Below, piece by piece: positions 1-9,156 of a DNA stretch of 44,512 nucleotides; the stretch's first letter is position 1; the number at the start of each line of letters is the position of its first letter. The notes under the pieces are model-generated. The model was given only the letters and a program-made list of their open reading frames with translations, did not search any database and was not told the DNA's origin. The DNA is from Hyphomicrobiales bacterium (GTDB lineage Bacteria; Pseudomonadota; Alphaproteobacteria; Rhizobiales; Rhizobiaceae): assembly GCA_024224595.1 (NCBI GenBank), contig JAAENI010000468.1:1-44512 (forward strand), written 5' to 3'. Position numbers and translations under genes: made by a program.

Positions 1-8
1 AAGAATTA

Positions 9-1916
9 ATGCTAACACTACTCAGAAATTCAATTGGCGGATGGGTTGCCAAGACATTTATATTACTTCTTGTGGCAAGCTTTGGTGTCTGGGGTGTTTC
101 CGGAGCGATTATTGGCGGCCTTTCAGGTTCAGTGATACAAGTCGGCAAAACCAGTGTTTCAGCGAATGACTATGCTCTCGCTTATGAAAGGGCCCGCTTT
201 AGCCTGTCACGCCAGATTGGCCGCCTGCTCACGCGGGAAGAAACTCGCATCTTCGGTATTGAAGCAAATGTCATCACACAGTTATTGAGTGGTGCGGTAT
301 TGGATGAAAGCGCCAGAAAGATGGGGCTTGGCTTATCGGACAAAAATCTCGCCAGCCTGATTGGAGAAGATAAAGCCTTTCAGGATGCCAGCGGGAATTT
401 TAATCGCCGGGTTCTAACTGAACAACTAAGACAATTGCGCATCAGTGAATCAGATTATGTTGAAAATCGTCAGGCAGTCGCAGTTCGCAATCAACTGCTG
501 GAAGGAGTTTCAGCCAATACCAAGACACCACAGGCCTATATCGAGGCATTTGACGCCTACCGAAATGAAAAGCGCCAGTTTGAATATGTAGTTTTATCTC
601 CTGACGTGCTGGCGGAAAAACCAGCACCCACACCACAGGATATTAATGCTCATTTTGATAAAAACAAATCCGATCATGTTGCACCGGAATATCGAAAAAT
701 TGTCATTGTGAAACTTGAGGCTGAAGATATCGCCGATGCAGAATCAATTACGCCTGAAGAAGTTGCAAAGGCCTATGAGGAACAAAAATCCGGTTTCACC
801 CAGGATGAAAAGCGGACAATTCAACAGCTTAACCTTGATGACGACGCCCAGGGCAAGGCTATTTTAAAGCGCATCAACGAAGGAGAACTGTTTACTACAA
901 TTCTCGAAGAAATTGGCAAGACTGAAAAAGAAATCACAATTGGTGAATACACGCAAAAAGATCTGCCTGATACCAGCGTTGGAGAGGTCGCCTTTGCCCT
1001 CGAACTAAATAAAGTCAGCGAGGTTGTCACTGGAATATTTGGACCTGTCCTTCTGCGGGTAACAAATATCACAGCAGAAAGTATAAAACCTCTTGCCGAA
1101 GTTGAAAGCGATCTGCGTAAACGTTTGGCAACTACAAAAGCCGCGGATGAGCTATTTGATATTCATGACAAGCTGGAAGATGAACGCGCTGCCGGTGATA
1201 ATTTAAGTGAAGCGGCAACCAAAGTAAGTTTGACTGCAAGAACAATTGAAAAAGTTGACGCCCAGGGCCGTGACGACAAGGGTGAACCCGTTGCCGATAT
1301 ACCACAATCCGCCAAACTTTTAAGTGAAGCATTCAAAACCGCAGAAGGCGTTGAAGCTGATCCAATATCATTGGGTAGTACCGGCTTTGTCTGGTATGAG
1401 GTAAAAGAGATAATTTCTGAACGCCAAAAGAAGCTTGAAGAAGTCAGGGAACTGGTGAGCAAAAACTGGATCGAAGAAGAAACCTCCAGCGCTATAGAAA
1501 AGATCGCCATGGACCTTAATTCCCGCCTTGTATCAGGTGAAGAATTTGCCGCAGTACTGGACGGTGTATTACCACCTTCAACCGAAACAAAGGTGGCAAA
1601 AATCAATAAAAGCGCGGAAATGTCTCGAGAAGACACCAGTGATGATCTGGGTAAAGTAGCAGTAGGCGCTGGTTTTGCCATTGCTGAACAAAAAACAGCA
1701 CTGGCAGTTGGAGCAAAAAAAGGCACCCATATCGTACTAAAGGTCATCAATATCATCAAAGGAGAAGGAAATTCTGTTGGCCCGGAGGAAATCAAGCGAC
1801 TTGATGAGGCCCTTGGTGATGACCTGTTAAATCAATTGATCAGCGATTTGCGTGAGAAGGAAACCGTGACGGTTAACCAGAGTGCCGTTCTCGCAGCACA
1901 AAATCTGATCAGGTAG
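9..1916 (+). CDS. ppiD: SurA N-terminal/PpiD-like peptidyl-prolyl cis-trans isomerase, membrane anchored
   Basis: 635-aa ORF; N-terminal single TM (WVAKTFILLLVASFGVWGVSGAI) as in alphaproteobacterial PpiD-like proteins; located directly upstream of trpD. Confidence 0.8.
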   Translation: MLTLLRNSIGGWVAKTFILLLVASFGVWGVSGAIIGGLSGSVIQVGKTSVSANDYALAYERARFSLSRQIGRLLTREETRIFGIEANVITQLLSGAVLDESARKMGLGLSDKNLASLIGEDKAFQDASGNFNRRVLTEQLRQLRISESDYVENRQAVAVRNQLLEGVSANTKTPQAYIEAFDAYRNEKRQFEYVVLSPDVLAEKPAPTPQDINAHFDKNKSDHVAPEYRKIVIVKLEAEDIADAESITPEEVAKAYEEQKSGFTQDEKRTIQQLNLDDDAQGKAILKRINEGELFTTILEEIGKTEKEITIGEYTQKDLPDTSVGEVAFALELNKVSEVVTGIFGPVLLRVTNITAESIKPLAEVESDLRKRLATTKAADELFDIHDKLEDERAAGDNLSEAATKVSLTARTIEKVDAQGRDDKGEPVADIPQSAKLLSEAFKTAEGVEADPISLGSTGFVWYEVKEIISERQKKLEEVRELVSKNWIEEETSSAIEKIAMDLNSRLVSGEEFAAVLDGVLPPSTETKVAKINKSAEMSREDTSDDLGKVAVGAGFAIAEQKTALAVGAKKGTHIVLKVINIIKGEGNSVGPEEIKRLDEALGDDLLNQLISDLREKETVTVNQSAVLAAQNLIR

Positions 1917-2017
1917 CATCTAATAATATGCAATCTGTTTTGAAGATTTGTTGGTGCGAGTTAAAATAAAGGACAAAACTCTTGAAATTGAGGGTTTCGG
2001 ATTAAACCATAAGATTA

Positions 2018-3049
2018 GTGGGGATAAAATTGAGTAACCTGAAAGAATTCATCGCCATTGTAGCTGATGGAAATTCCCTCAATCGTATACAGACTCAAAC
2101 AGCATTCTCAATCCTGATGTCCGGGGAAGCGACTCCTTCCCAAATTGGTGGTTTGCTGATGGCAATGAGAGTTCGTGGTGAGAGTGTTGAAGAATTTGTT
2201 GGTGCAGTATTGGCCATGCGGGCAAAAATGCTTGCGGTCGACGCTCCGAGCGATGCAGTAGACATCGTTGGCACCGGCGGGGATGCATCGGGTTCCTACA
2301 ATGTCTCGACCTGCGCGGCAATCGTCGCAGCCGGAGCAGGTCTCACGATCGCAAAACATGGCAATCGCTCACTGTCTTCAAAATCGGGCTCTGCCGACGT
2401 GCTTGTCGCTCTGGGGGTCAATCTGGAACTTTCCCCGGGTCAGATTTCAGACTGCATCGAAGAAGCGGGTGTCGGTTTTATGTTTGCACCCGCCCATCAT
2501 TCTGCCATGCGCCACGTGGGACCAACGCGTATTGAACTTGGAACCCGCACAATATTTAATCTGCTTGGGCCCATGTGCAATCCCGCTGGTGTCAAAAGGC
2601 AGTTACTGGGCGTATTTTCACCCAAATGGTTATTACCTGTAGCCAAAACGCTGGCGGAACTGGGCTCGGAAAAAGTGTGGGTAATGCATGGGGAAGGTCT
2701 GGACGAAATTACTATAACAGGCACCACACAAGTGGCAGCCCTTGAAAATGGTCGGGTCAATACATTTGAAATAACTCCACAAGACGCTGGCCTGCCGATA
2801 CATGATTTGTCCCAGATACTAGGCGGAGATGCGCAATACAATGCAGCAGCAATGTCGCGCGTATTGGAAGGTGAGCCCAGCGCCTATCGTGATATTGTAT
2901 TACTTAACGCCGGTGCGGCTCTGGTCATAGCCGACAAAGCAGAAGATATAAGAGACGGCGTAAACCAAGCGGCAATTGCGATTGATAATGGCCATGCAAA
3001 AACCGCACTGGAAAAACTTGTGCGGGTATCAAATCAGGGCTTGGCATAG
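2018..3049 (+). CDS. trpD: anthranilate phosphoribosyltransferase
   Basis: 343 aa; [27 protein letters not shown] and [17 protein letters not shown] motifs of TrpD. Confidence 0.97.
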   Translation: MGIKLSNLKEFIAIVADGNSLNRIQTQTAFSILMSGEATPSQIGGLLMAMRVRGESVEEFVGAVLAMRAKMLAVDAPSDAVDIVGTGGDASGSYNVSTCAAIVAAGAGLTIAKHGNRSLSSKSGSADVLVALGVNLELSPGQISDCIEEAGVGFMFAPAHHSAMRHVGPTRIELGTRTIFNLLGPMCNPAGVKRQLLGVFSPKWLLPVAKTLAELGSEKVWVMHGEGLDEITITGTTQVAALENGRVNTFEITPQDAGLPIHDLSQILGGDAQYNAAAMSRVLEGEPSAYRDIVLLNAGAALVIADKAEDIRDGVNQAAIAIDNGHAKTALEKLVRVSNQGLA

Positions 3050-3061
3050 GACCCGATTTTC

Positions 3062-3871
3062 ATGACAGACATTTTAAAAAGAATAGAAAAATACAAACGC
3101 CGGGAAATCGCGGCTGCCAAAACGGTGGTGTCACCTTCAGAAATCAAAAAACACGCAGATGCTGCAGCCAAACCACGTGGGTTTATCAGCGCGTTGCGCG
3201 CCAAACATCAAAACAACGAGTATGCTTTGATTGCGGAAATCAAAAAGGCCAGCCCATCCAAGGGTCTAATTCGTGATGATTTTGATCCTCCTGTTCTGGC
3301 AACTGCCTATCAGCAAGGCGGTGCCGCATGTTTGAGTATATTAACTGATAAACCATCTTTTCAAGGAGCACCTGAATTTTTGGTCGCAGCGCATCAAGTT
3401 GTGGATCTTCCCATATTGAGAAAAGATTTTTTGTTTGAGCCCTATCAGGTCTACGAGGCCCGTGCCTGGGGCGCTGATTGCATCTTGATCATCATGGCCT
3501 GCCTTTCCAGTGATGAGGCCATTGAACTGGAACAAACAGCAATCCAGCTTGGTATGGATGTTCTGGTTGAGGTTCATGATGAAGAAGAACTTGAACGGGC
3601 AACACAATGCCTGAAAAGCGAAATGATTGGCATTAACAACCGCAATCTTAAAACATTTGAAACCAGCCTGGAAATCAGCGAACGCCTGGCAGCAAAAGTT
3701 CCCGGAGACAAACTGATTGTTGGCGAATCCGGCTTAATCACCCCGGCAGATTTGGCTCGTATGAGTGTTTCCAACATTCGAACATTTCTCATCGGAGAAA
3801 GTCTGATGCGTCAAAAAGACGTAACCGCCGCCACAATCAGCCTGTTGGCCAACCCCGCCCACGCAGCCTGA
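3062..3871 (+). CDS. trpC: indole-3-glycerol phosphate synthase
   Basis: 269 aa; [61 protein letters not shown] motifs. Confidence 0.97.
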   Translation: MTDILKRIEKYKRREIAAAKTVVSPSEIKKHADAAAKPRGFISALRAKHQNNEYALIAEIKKASPSKGLIRDDFDPPVLATAYQQGGAACLSILTDKPSFQGAPEFLVAAHQVVDLPILRKDFLFEPYQVYEARAWGADCILIIMACLSSDEAIELEQTAIQLGMDVLVEVHDEEELERATQCLKSEMIGINNRNLKTFETSLEISERLAAKVPGDKLIVGESGLITPADLARMSVSNIRTFLIGESLMRQKDVTAATISLLANPAHAA

Positions 3872-3903
3872 AAACGAACAACTGAATTTAGAGTTATACT
3901 TTT

Positions 3904-4404
3904 ATGGCCAAATTGACACATATAAACAAATCCGGCGAAGCGCAGATGGTGGATGTTGGCAACAAAAAAATCTCATCCCGCGTGGCAATTGTCGAAGGTT
4001 GTGTGAAAATGCAACACCAAACACTGACCATGATTAAGTCGGGAAATGCCAAAAAAGGTGATGTCATTGCCACCGCCCGTATCGCCGGAATCATGGCGGC
4101 AAAAAAAACCGCCGAACTGATCCCCTTATGTCACCCCATTGGCCTGTCAAAAGTATCGCTGGAAATCGAGTTTGATAATTCGCTTCCCGGTTTGATCGTG
4201 CGCGCAACCACCAAAGTCGAAGGTAAAACCGGAGTTGAAATGGAAGCATTAACCGCTTGTTCGGTAGCCTGTCTGACAATTTATGACATGGCCAAGGCTG
4301 TCGATAGAGGGATGGAAATTGGTCCTGTCCGGCTGATTGAAAAATCTGGTGGTAAATCCGGTCACTGGAAAATTGGCGACGGCGATGCGACCAACGGCAC
4401 CTGA
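3904..4404 (+). CDS. moaC: cyclic pyranopterin monophosphate synthase
   Basis: 166 aa; [19 protein letters not shown]-like, [24 protein letters not shown] motifs. Confidence 0.97.
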   Translation: MAKLTHINKSGEAQMVDVGNKKISSRVAIVEGCVKMQHQTLTMIKSGNAKKGDVIATARIAGIMAAKKTAELIPLCHPIGLSKVSLEIEFDNSLPGLIVRATTKVEGKTGVEMEALTACSVACLTIYDMAKAVDRGMEIGPVRLIEKSGGKSGHWKIGDGDATNGT

Positions 4405-4417
4405 AACTGGAAAATTG

Positions 4418-4714
4418 GAGCGCTTTCGATGAAATACGAACCGTTTGATGCCCTGTATTGGCCCACTCAGCTAGACGCGGAGCGCCGCGCGATGCTCATC
4501 CATCGGGCAAGTTTCGCAACGACGCTGATGGGCCAATACAGGACACCCGCCTTTTTACATAAGCTATTGAAACAATTTGATAGTCGGGCCGTTCGAAATT
4601 GTCCAGCATTGTTGAATCGCGCTTGTGGTGCTTTGGTAGCACAGCGCACAATTCGCCTGGCAAGTGAACAATTTCGAATCGGTCAAACGATTCATATTTC
4701 ATCGAAAGTGCTCT
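4418..4714. repeat. ~296-bp intergenic inverted-repeat (RIME/MITE-like) element between moaC and moeA
   Basis: Terminal arms gagcgctttcgatgaaatacgaaccgtttga (4419-4449) and the reverse complement of tcaaacgattcatatttcatcgaaagtgctc (4684-4714): 28/31 identical. Nested inverted repeats inside: cctgtattggccca (from 4452)/tgggccaatacagg (~4529-4542), and ttcgaaattgt (~4593)/acaatttcgaa (~4669). Confidence 0.85.
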
Positions 4715-4716
4715 AA

Positions 4717-5943
4717 ATGATTGATGGCCTGATTCCGGCAACCGATGCCCTGCAAATAATCCTGCGCGATGCCGCACCTCAAACCAGTGAATTTATAAAG
4801 CTGCGCCAGGCAAATGGCCGCGTGCTTAAATCTGACCTCAACGCATTGCGAACCCAGCCTCCATTTGATGCAAGTGCCATGGATGGCTATGCGGTACGCC
4901 AGCAGGATATTGCTAACATACCGGCCAGACTGAAAGTTATCGGACAATCAGCTGCTGGTCATCCATATCGCGGCAGTATCGGCAATAATGAAGCGATACG
5001 GATATTTACCGGTGCTCCAGTGCCCGATCAAACTGATACGATAATTATTCAGGAACATACCCGGGCAGATGGAGGTCATGTCAACATTCTCAAGGGAAAC
5101 AACCCGGGTAAATTTATTCGCCAGGCAGGTTTGGACTTTCGCGAGGGTGAATGTCTGCTGCAATCAGGAAGAGTAATCGACCCCCAGTCAATTTCACTGG
5201 CTGCTTCAATGAACCACCCGCAACTGGAGGTTTGGAAAAAACCCGTTGCGGCAGTATTGGCGACGGGTGATGAACTTGTAATGCCGGGCAATTCACTGGC
5301 ACAAGGTGAAATCATCGCGTCCAACAGCTTTGCGTTGGCCTCAATTGTTGAAGATGCCGGTGGTGAGGCACTCGATATGGGGATTGCCAAAGACAAAGTG
5401 GAAAGTCTGATTGAACACGTGCAAAGTGCGATCAATCAGGGTGCAGATATGATTATCACCATTGGTGGTGCCTCAGTTGGAGACCATGATCTTGTTCTGC
5501 CGGCCATGCAGAAGATTGGTTTTGAATTTGAGTTTTCCAAAATTGCCATGCGCCCGGGTAAACCCTTTCTGTTTGCCAAAAACCAGTCAACAGGTAAAAC
5601 CATTCGCATGCTGGGCCTGGCCGGCAATCCGGTGTCTTCAATCATCGCGGGACAGATTTTCGTTCGCCCACTGGTTAATGCGATGGCCGGTCTGCCTGAG
5701 GCCTATTCCAAACCACAACAGGCAATTTTGGGGTGCGATTTAAAAGCCAATGACGAACGGCAGGAATATATGCGGGTATTGATCAAGGTTGATGACAACG
5801 GAACACTGATTGCAACACCCTTCGAGACCCAGGATTCATCAATGTTGGCAAATCTGAACAGAGCAGATGCTTTGCTCATCCGTGCGGTAAATGCTCCGGC
5901 TGCAAGTTCTGGTGAGGCTTGCGAAATAGTGTTGTTGAAATAG
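4717..5943 (+). CDS. moeA: molybdopterin molybdenumtransferase
   Basis: 408 aa; PPFDASAMDGYAVR, ATGDELV, GGASVGDHD, MRPGKPFLFA, GLAGNPVSS motifs. Confidence 0.97.
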   Translation: MIDGLIPATDALQIILRDAAPQTSEFIKLRQANGRVLKSDLNALRTQPPFDASAMDGYAVRQQDIANIPARLKVIGQSAAGHPYRGSIGNNEAIRIFTGAPVPDQTDTIIIQEHTRADGGHVNILKGNNPGKFIRQAGLDFREGECLLQSGRVIDPQSISLAASMNHPQLEVWKKPVAAVLATGDELVMPGNSLAQGEIIASNSFALASIVEDAGGEALDMGIAKDKVESLIEHVQSAINQGADMIITIGGASVGDHDLVLPAMQKIGFEFEFSKIAMRPGKPFLFAKNQSTGKTIRMLGLAGNPVSSIIAGQIFVRPLVNAMAGLPEAYSKPQQAILGCDLKANDERQEYMRVLIKVDDNGTLIATPFETQDSSMLANLNRADALLIRAVNAPAASSGEACEIVLLK

Positions 5944-5967
5944 TCGGTTTATCCAGGATAAAACTGG

Positions 5968-6999
5968 TCAATTGGGCGGTTTTGCCAGAGACTGACGCTC
6001 AACAATGAATGGCTTCAATTCAATACTGGAAGACATTGTCTGATTTCTGCGCATCTCCAACAGTTGCTCTGCGGCAATTTTTCCCATTTCCCGATGCGGA
6101 ATATGCACGGTTGTCAACTCCGGCTCGATTATCGAGGATACTTCGATATCATCAAATCCGGTAATCGAGATATCCTGCGGCACACACAGACCCAAAGATT
6201 TGAGGCGCTTTGTTGCACCAATCGCCAATATATCGTTTCCACAAATTATCGCGGTTGGTCTTGGGCCATTTTCCAAAAGTGTTTCCACTGCATCACCAGC
6301 ACTTGTGAAATCATACTGCGCCTCTTTCAAACAAAAATCCCGTTCGGAAATATTAAATTCCGAAATAGCTTCCCTAACACCCGTCACACGATCGCGGGCT
6401 CTATCATTCTCTAGTGTTAATCCTGCAATCATACCAATTTTTGTATGACCTAGTTTAAGTACCTTTATTGCCATTTCCCTTGCTGCCGCCCGATTATCAA
6501 ACCCAACAAAACAATGATCAGAATCCTGTCTGAAATTCCACGCCAGAACGTATGGAATTCCTCTCTTTTTCAAAAATTCATATATCCCTTCTCGCCTATC
6601 TTCGCCTATTAAAAGAATGGCGTCCGCACCGCCTGCGATCAGCGATCGTATTTGTACTTCTTCGCGTTCGCGCTGGTAAGATGAACTGGCGACCAGCAAT
6701 GTTGACCCATTCTCGAACAGGGTTTCCTGAAATGCCTGAAGTCCACGGGCAAAAATCGCATTTTCCATTGTTGGAATAACAGCACCAACGGCATTTGTGC
6801 GTTTTGCTGCAAGTGCGCGTGCACCAAAATTCGGTGAATAACCCAGTTGGTCGACGGCCGATTTGACTCGCAACAAGGTGTTTTTCGCCACGCTGTTCGG
6901 TGAATTAAGAGACCTGGAAACCGTTGCGGTTGAAACACCGGCCACTCTGGCAACATCTTCCAGTGTTGGTAAAATAGGAATCGACAAGTTCGTCTCCAT
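5968..6999 (-). CDS. LacI-family transcriptional regulator, putative regulator of the sulfonate operon
   Basis: HTH TLEDVARVAGVSTATVSRSLNSPNSV; periplasmic-binding-like C-terminus; divergent from TRAP/hps/suy genes. Start chosen at METNLS; the ORF is open to 7110. Confidence 0.92.
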   Translation of the reverse strand: METNLSIPILPTLEDVARVAGVSTATVSRSLNSPNSVAKNTLLRVKSAVDQLGYSPNFGARALAAKRTNAVGAVIPTMENAIFARGLQAFQETLFENGSTLLVASSSYQREREEVQIRSLIAGGADAILLIGEDRREGIYEFLKKRGIPYVLAWNFRQDSDHCFVGFDNRAAAREMAIKVLKLGHTKIGMIAGLTLENDRARDRVTGVREAISEFNISERDFCLKEAQYDFTSAGDAVETLLENGPRPTAIICGNDILAIGATKRLKSLGLCVPQDISITGFDDIEVSSIIEPELTTVHIPHREMGKIAAEQLLEMRRNQTMSSSIELKPFIVERQSLAKPPN

Positions 7000-7095
7000 G
7001 TTGGAAAAACACAGACATTTCACACTTAGTGAAATCAGGGTTCTCCTTAACGCACTATAATGACTAAATAAATTGATCACATAACTAATAAATAA

Positions 7096-7109
7096 TGTAA
7101 GCGCTTGCA
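7096..7109. promoter_or_regulatory. LacI-family operator-like site 1 (TGTAAGCGCTTGCA)
   Basis: Near-perfect 14-bp palindrome with central CG in the divergent intergenic region. Confidence 0.8.
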
Positions 7110-7117
7110 AATTTCAA

Positions 7118-7131
7118 TGTAAGCGCTTACA
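7118..7131. promoter_or_regulatory. LacI-family operator-like site 2 (TGTAAGCGCTTACA)
   Basis: Perfect 14-bp palindrome, 22 bp centre-to-centre from site 1. Confidence 0.85.
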
Positions 7132-7136
7132 AATAT

Positions 7137-7159
7137 CAAATTGCGCTGTGCGCAATTTG
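7137..7159 (+). promoter_or_regulatory. Perfect hairpin-forming palindrome just upstream of the Shine-Dalgarno of the 62-aa ORF
   Basis: CAAATTGCGC-TGT-GCGCAATTTG, 10-bp perfect arms, followed by the ggaggag SD. Confidence 0.6.
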
Positions 7160-7176
7160 TAGTGGAGGAGAGATAA

Positions 7177-7365
7177 ATGCTGAAAATAGCCTTTGCCCTG
7201 TTTCTGGTTTTCACAGTGAATGTCATTCTGGGATCGATAGGAAGCACGCAGTTTTTAGGAGATGTGGGAGAGTTATTGATTGTAATCTCATCAGTGATCT
7301 TCTTCGTTATTGCAATTATACAAAGTGAAAATAACAACCAAACCGCCACCAACAGTGATGACTGA
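7177..7365 (+). CDS. small (62 aa) putative membrane protein, first ORF of the operon
   Basis: Strong SD (gtggaggagagataaATG); two hydrophobic segments (MLKIAFALFLVFTVNVIL / LLIVISSVIFFVIAII); sits between operators and dctP. Confidence 0.65.
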   Translation: MLKIAFALFLVFTVNVILGSIGSTQFLGDVGELLIVISSVIFFVIAIIQSENNNQTATNSDD

Positions 7366-7394
7366 GGTGGTTTTTCTTTCTTAGGAGGAACAAA

Positions 7395-8540
7395 ATGAGT
7401 GACAAACAAGAACTAAAATCGGCCGAACGTCGAAATTTCCTGAAGCTAACCGGCAGCGGTGCTTTTACAGCCGCCATGATCGCAGGAGCAGCTGGCACAC
7501 TGTGGTCAGAAGAAGCAGTCGCACAAACTGCGAAGGAAGAAAAAGAACGTAAAAATGCTGCAGAACACACCATGAATTTGGCCACAGCATACATCATTGG
7601 CGCATCGCGTAGTTATCCAATTCTTCAGCTTGATTTGAAAGAAAATATCCAGAATGCAACCAACGGCAAAGTTTATGTCAGACTTTCTCCAGGCGGCCAA
7701 TTGGGTGCAGGCGGAGCACTGGTGCAAAAAGTCCAAGGCAACACAATTCAGGCAGCACAGCACTCAATATCAAATTTCGCACCATTTGCACCTGTCGCGG
7801 ACTTAATCAATTTGCCGTATTTCTGTGGTGCCAATCAGCGATTTGTCAATCTGGTAACATCGGATGCCTGGAAAAATGCAGTTAATCCAAAGATTGCCGC
7901 CAAAGGATTTAAAGCGCTTCTTTATGTAGTTATTGATCCACGAGTCGCGGCAGTGCGCAAAGGCGGTTCTGGCCCTATCCTGACCCCCGGCGACATGAGC
8001 GGGGTAAAGTTCCGGGTTCCAGGATCGAAAATGCTTCAACAATACTATCGTATGGTTGGTGCCAATCCAACACCCGTTGCATGGGGTGAAACACCTTCTG
8101 CCATTAAACAAGGTGTCGCAGATGCCCTCGATCCATCGGTTGGCGCATTATATGTATTCGGTTTCAAAGACATCCTTAGTCATGTGACTTTCACTCAGGC
8201 TGTGCCAGATAGTCAGGTCTATTCATGTAATCTCGAATGGTTCAATTCTCTACCCGCTGAAGTCCAGCAGGGTGTTGAATTTGGCTCAGAGATTACAGCC
8301 CAGCAAAACCTGGCGAAAGTACCTTCCGCACGCAATTATGCCATGTCGGAATTGCGCAAATCCGGCGTTGAGTTTCACTCCCTGTCCGAAGATCAATTGG
8401 CTGAATGGAAGGCCACAGGCGGATATCAAAAGAGTGAATGGGACAGTTTCAAAACAGAACTGGCCGGGAATATGGACAATTTTGCCAAGCTTGAAGAAGC
8501 TGCTGGGACTACCAGTAAATACTATGTCCATGATGCCTAA
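7395..8540 (+). CDS. TRAP transporter substrate-binding protein (DctP type), Tat signal; putative sulfonate binding
   Basis: Twin-arginine ERRNFLKLTGSG leader; DctP-family features (VYVRLSPGGQLGAGGALVQKVQ, GVKFRVPGSKM); followed by DctQ and DctM. Confidence 0.92.
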   Translation: MSDKQELKSAERRNFLKLTGSGAFTAAMIAGAAGTLWSEEAVAQTAKEEKERKNAAEHTMNLATAYIIGASRSYPILQLDLKENIQNATNGKVYVRLSPGGQLGAGGALVQKVQGNTIQAAQHSISNFAPFAPVADLINLPYFCGANQRFVNLVTSDAWKNAVNPKIAAKGFKALLYVVIDPRVAAVRKGGSGPILTPGDMSGVKFRVPGSKMLQQYYRMVGANPTPVAWGETPSAIKQGVADALDPSVGALYVFGFKDILSHVTFTQAVPDSQVYSCNLEWFNSLPAEVQQGVEFGSEITAQQNLAKVPSARNYAMSELRKSGVEFHSLSEDQLAEWKATGGYQKSEWDSFKTELAGNMDNFAKLEEAAGTTSKYYVHDA

Positions 8541-8558
8541 AGGCACTCGTATCTGAAG

Positions 8559-8581
8559 GACGGCGCCAATTTGGCGCCGTC
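8559..8581 (+). terminator. Strong stem-loop between TRAP P and Q genes (attenuator or mRNA stabiliser)
   Basis: GACGGCGCCAA-T-TTGGCGCCGTC, 11-bp perfect arms, followed by a pyrimidine-rich tract tctttt. Confidence 0.7.
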
Positions 8582-8628
8582 TCTTTTCAAATACTCATCA
8601 AAATCATACAGCGTAACCCGGGAGATAG

Positions 8629-9147
8629 GTGATGCAGCGGATTTTCAAGCAAATAGACGCCAATATCGAACGTTGGGCGCTTTTGGTATTTTATGTACTT
8701 CTTGTCTTAACAATGTCTGTTGAAGTTATTCGCCGTGAAGTTTTTTCATATTCCTCCATATGGGGTGAGGAAATTGTTCGCTACTCATTCATCTACCTGG
8801 CCTGGATTGGCGCTGCTTCAGCGGTAAAAGAGCGGGCGCATATTCGCATAGATGTACTACTTCACTATGTTTCCGCACGCACCAAGACATTGATATATAT
8901 TCTGGGTGATTTAGTGATGTTTGCTGTCGCATGTGTGGCGTTATATTGGTCTTATGAAACATTTGCAGTTGCCTGGAAGTTTGGCGCAGTCAGCCACGGT
9001 CTTCGGGTGCCAATGGTCTGGTTTTTGTTTGCGGTCCCAGCCGGTTTCTCACTAATAATTTTCCGTTTAATCCAATCGTTTCTTCGAGACATCCGTGACC
9101 TGCGAACAGGCGGTGACGTTTTCGAAGGTAACAAGATGTTTGATTAA
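8629..9147 (+). CDS. TRAP transporter small permease (DctQ)
   Basis: 172 aa, 4 TM; SVEVIRREVFSYSSIWGEEIVRYSFIYLAWIGAASAVKERAHIRID typical of DctQ. Confidence 0.93.
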   Translation: MMQRIFKQIDANIERWALLVFYVLLVLTMSVEVIRREVFSYSSIWGEEIVRYSFIYLAWIGAASAVKERAHIRIDVLLHYVSARTKTLIYILGDLVMFAVACVALYWSYETFAVAWKFGAVSHGLRVPMVWFLFAVPAGFSLIIFRLIQSFLRDIRDLRTGGDVFEGNKMFD

Positions 9148-9156
9148 GGTATCGCT

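Noticed and set aside
1163-1795. 210-aa minus-strand ORF opposite ppiD
   Set aside because: Antisense shadow ORF with low-complexity composition; ppiD-like frame is clearly the coding one. Same logic for the many other antisense ORFs inside trpD, moeA, TRAP, hps, gatB, gdh, the transposase and the TMADH-like gene.
4429-4716. 95-aa ORF (+) and overlapping minus-strand ORFs between moaC and moeA
   Set aside because: They lie entirely within a nested inverted-repeat element; coding potential is an artefact of the repeat.
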